From Dermatemys mawii (taxonomy: Eukaryota > Chordata > Testudines > Dermatemydidae): DNA of 64,000 nt. The stretch spans positions 11,933,165 through 11,997,164 of the forward strand of contig ML677351.1 in NCBI GenBank assembly GCA_007922305.1, given 5' to 3'. A program made the translations under genes and the position numbers. The notes beneath the pieces were generated by a model. The model had not been told where the DNA came from and made no database searches. It worked only from the letters and a program-made list of their open reading frames with translations. The first letter of the stretch is position 1. Each line of letters opens with the position of its first letter. Positions 61,126-64,000 of this stretch are shown here, piece after piece.

Positions 61126-62655
61126 AGCATCAGAATCTGCCCTAGAATTTTAAATTGTATTTCACTTGGGTGGACTGAATCCACAAGTGTCAGACTCTTA
61201 TTAAGATCTTGCTATGGTTTTGATTTGCATTGGGGAGGGAGGGAGTTATTTATCCTTATATGTAAATACAGATCAGAGATGCAGGCTTTTTAAAGGAAAT
61301 ACAGCAAGATTCTATTTAACAGTAAAGGAAGATATGCCAGTAGTTTCTGTTGAACTTGATGCTTTGTTGCTGGACCTAATTTAATAGAGATCCAATGGCA
61401 TATATATATATATGTTCTTTTGGGGAGATTTTTGTGGACCTTAATAGTGCTCTGTAAAAACAGATTAATTTTTCTAAATATACTCTATATTGCAGAAAAC
61501 ATGTTTTCTCAACTGTTCACAAAATGTATAATTTAGTATCACTATCATTAAAAAACATGTGCCAAATAAGTTAACTGTATGCTTACATTATGATGTGAAG
61601 TGTTAATATCTGAAACAGGATCTAAAAATGAGGAAAGGAACAGTAGGAGAGAAAAAATGCTTTATAGGTTTCAAATGTATTAGCAACACCTTTAATAAGA
61701 AATGTACATATCTGTCTCACTAACCAGAAAACTAGAGTAATCAGCTGTGCCTTTGAAGTTGAAAAGATTACTGAGTCTGCCCTTGCCTTCTCTGATACCT
61801 GAAACACAGTTAATAACTTCCAGCATGAACTTCATGAAACATTGAATTGATACTAATTGTATTAATGTTTTGAAATAAAGATGACCTTGGGAAAATCTGA
61901 AGCTTACAGTATCCCCAGTAATAATAAAATAATACCAAATCTGCAAAGCATGACCTTGGAGATGGGTCTAAGATGACCTATTAATGTTCACATTCATATA
62001 ACATTAAAGTAATATACCTCGGCTATCTTAATTTGAAAATATAGCTGTATATATAGACCTAACTGTATTTGATGATTTACCTTACTTTTAAATTATCACT
62101 AGATACACTTCTATACTGATTCTAATTTGACTTACTCCAGAAAATAAAACATCACTGTGCTATTCAAATAGATTAACACAAAAAATGCCTGGGCTTCTAA
62201 AACAGTGGATTAAAAATGTATCTTCTTCTTAAAAAAGAAACAGTTAAAAAAACAAGAGAATATTGCAACAGATTTACTAGTTTAAAACAGAAAGACTAAA
62301 ATCTTTCATGGCTCATGTTATGCTGCAATATGTCTATCATATCAGGGTGGAGGGGAAACAGAGCCAACAATATTAAAGGAAAAAAGGGCAATAAATTTAA
62401 TCCCAGTGATTCATTGGTACAGGAATCTTAAAACACATCCCTCAACACAGTGTAGGTGAAAGACATAGACGCATCAGGGGAATCTGATTTGAAGTGTACA
62501 ATATCCTAAATGGTTGTATCTAATCTTGGCCCAGTTATTTTTTTCATCTTAAAAAATTACAAACTCATCTACTCTCAGGAATACAGGGTGGAAAACCTTA
62601 TTCAATAACACTTGACTCACTGGCTGAGAATAAAAGGCTGAATGGAAAAGTATAA
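61126..62655. other. Intron, nothing recognised
   Basis: AT-rich, with a short (AT)n run at 61399-61413. Confidence 0.55.
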
Positions 62656-62880
62656 ATGGAAGATAGTGAAAAAAATGAAATTCAGAACCGACACAAGAAA
62701 GTACTTTTCACTCAAAGAGAAATACAATTTTTCAATAGCCTATTGAGCCAAGTTTGGAATTGAAGGTACTGAGGTCATTAAAGAAGAAGCGAGATACTAT
62801 TCTGGAGGAACTGTGTTAACCAAGATGACTTGCAATGGGCTGAATGGCCTTTTCCTTTTCCCCAAATTTATGTTCTTTTT
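62656..62880 (+). mobile_element. CR1-like LINE 3' end
   Basis: agaaagtacttttcactcaa, ctggaggaactgtgttaacc, gcaatgggctgaatggcctt and ttccccaaatttatgttctt match an older CR1-type 3' terminus ending in atgttctt. Confidence 0.7.
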
Positions 62881-64000
62881 GAAAAACTTTGATTACAAGT
62901 CATCCTGCTGTGATTTAGATAGAATGAATTCAGAAAGAGTGAATCAAATCCCTTCAATCAAGGATGCTTGGGTTTCTTTCTAGGTCTGAATTCTTGTAAG
63001 TCTATAATAGAAAACTACCAGTTGAGAAAAAAAAAGTATCAGAAGTGGCAATTTACCTTAATATGCAATTTCCCTTTCTAGCTGATAAAGGGTAAGAGAT
63101 GAGAATTCTGGCCAACAAAGGCCAGCATACAAACCACTATGGGAATATGTTATGGACAGTTAGAAGTGACAGATAGACAAGATTTTAAGAAACCATTCTA
63201 TTTATTTTAAGACAATAAAAACATCTTTTGCTAATAGGACTGATCAGGTGAAGTATTATGTTCTGAACCGTCTGGAAATGAGGCAACTTGTGTTCATGAA
63301 ATCAAAACTCAGTCAGTCAGTCATCGCTGATTTTTCTGAACCACATGCATAGACACAATGGAGAATCAGCTGTTTGTAACTATAATATATAGTAACTAAT
63401 GTAGGAAGAGAACACTACGAAAGGGTTAAAAATATAACATCTACAGGCTATACTATTGATGCAGTTTTCAGTACTGAACAAAGACAATTTTTAATGTTTG
63501 GGAATGGAGATTGGGGTGTGATTTAAATATTTAAATATTGTCCCTGTTGTTGGAATGCATGTGGTTATCATAGACACATAGACACAACTTTAGATTCTTT
63601 AACATTACTGTTGTCCTCCATTTTGACCTTGTAACCTTGTACAACCAGTTCCACACAACTCAGGTAAAGTTCTATGGCGCTGCTGTGTGTCAAAACCTGC
63701 ACCTAGGACCCTCTTGTAATTTTGAAATAGTTGTTTATGTTTTAAAACAATCTCTAAGTTTCCTAAGGCTGCTGAATTTTGGTGCCCTGTAGCTCCTAGT
63801 CATTCTTTGAAGCATCTGTTTCCAATATTTCCGGAGTTTGTAAAGCTAAGAAGAAATCAGTCCTTTATTACCATCAGGTTGGCTCTTCTCCACCAGATGA
63901 TATTGTGCCAAGTACTTTCTGAGAGCTATTATGGGCTTCCAGTCCCTTTGGGACTCTCTTTTGTATAATAAGTCCCTTGTAGCATAGTGTAGCTATTGGG
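62881..64000. other. Intron to window end, nothing recognised
   Basis: AT-rich sequence. No further CADM2 exon was found. Confidence 0.5.

Noticed and set aside
56951..64000. Transmembrane/cytoplasmic CADM2 exons
   Set aside because: Looked for a hydrophobic segment with a following basic stretch in the right phase and found none, so they probably lie beyond the window.

Overview
The window looks like intronic DNA from a vertebrate, most likely a hidden-necked (cryptodiran) turtle. The evidence is a CR1 LINE with a reptile-type 3' end, a tRNA-derived SINE whose tail matches CR1 (the layout of the turtle 'Cry' / tortoise Pol III SINE), a DIRS-type retroelement, a PIF/Harbinger transposon and many short palindromic DNA transposons. 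The species call is inference from repeat content. There are no bacterial or viral genes, operons or CRISPR arrays.

The only host gene seen is CADM2 (cell adhesion molecule 2, SynCAM2/NECL3), on the + strand. Two coding exons are visible: 27879-28057, the second half of the third Ig domain, and 56831-56950, a Thr/Ser-rich juxtamembrane stalk exon. The intron between them is 28.8 kb. The reading phases agree across the junction (2 in, 1 out, then 1 in, 1 out). Upstream exons and the transmembrane/cytoplasmic exons were not found. All remaining sequence is intron.

Layout: 1-2312 is a broken CR1 LINE (+). 4.2-5.3 kb holds palindromic elements. 5.3-12.2 kb is AT-rich with little recognisable. 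12.66-17.06 kb is a decayed DIRS-like tyrosine-recombinase retrotransposon (-), with gag, reverse transcriptase/RNase H and recombinase remnants and an inverted-repeat pair beside the recombinase. 18-26 kb is a cluster of CR1, hAT-like and palindromic elements, including a Cry-type SINE at 25.07-25.24 kb. 28-43 kb is intron with an L2 3' end, MIR-like SINEs and MITEs. 43.66-48.42 kb is a nearly full-length but inactivated PIF/Harbinger transposon with divergent roles on the two strands: a Myb/SANT-like gene (+) and a DDE transposase (-). The transposase is interrupted by a 323-bp hAT MITE flanked by a perfect 8-bp target duplication. 49.7-64 kb carries L2, MIR, CR1 and MITE remnants around the second CADM2 exon.

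I saw no previously undescribed biological system. The most informative items are the DIRS remnant, the Harbinger element with its nested insertion, the SINE/LINE shared tail, and a possible extra N-glycosylation sequon in CADM2. No alignment could be run; repeat names and edges come from reading the sequence and from recall of known families.
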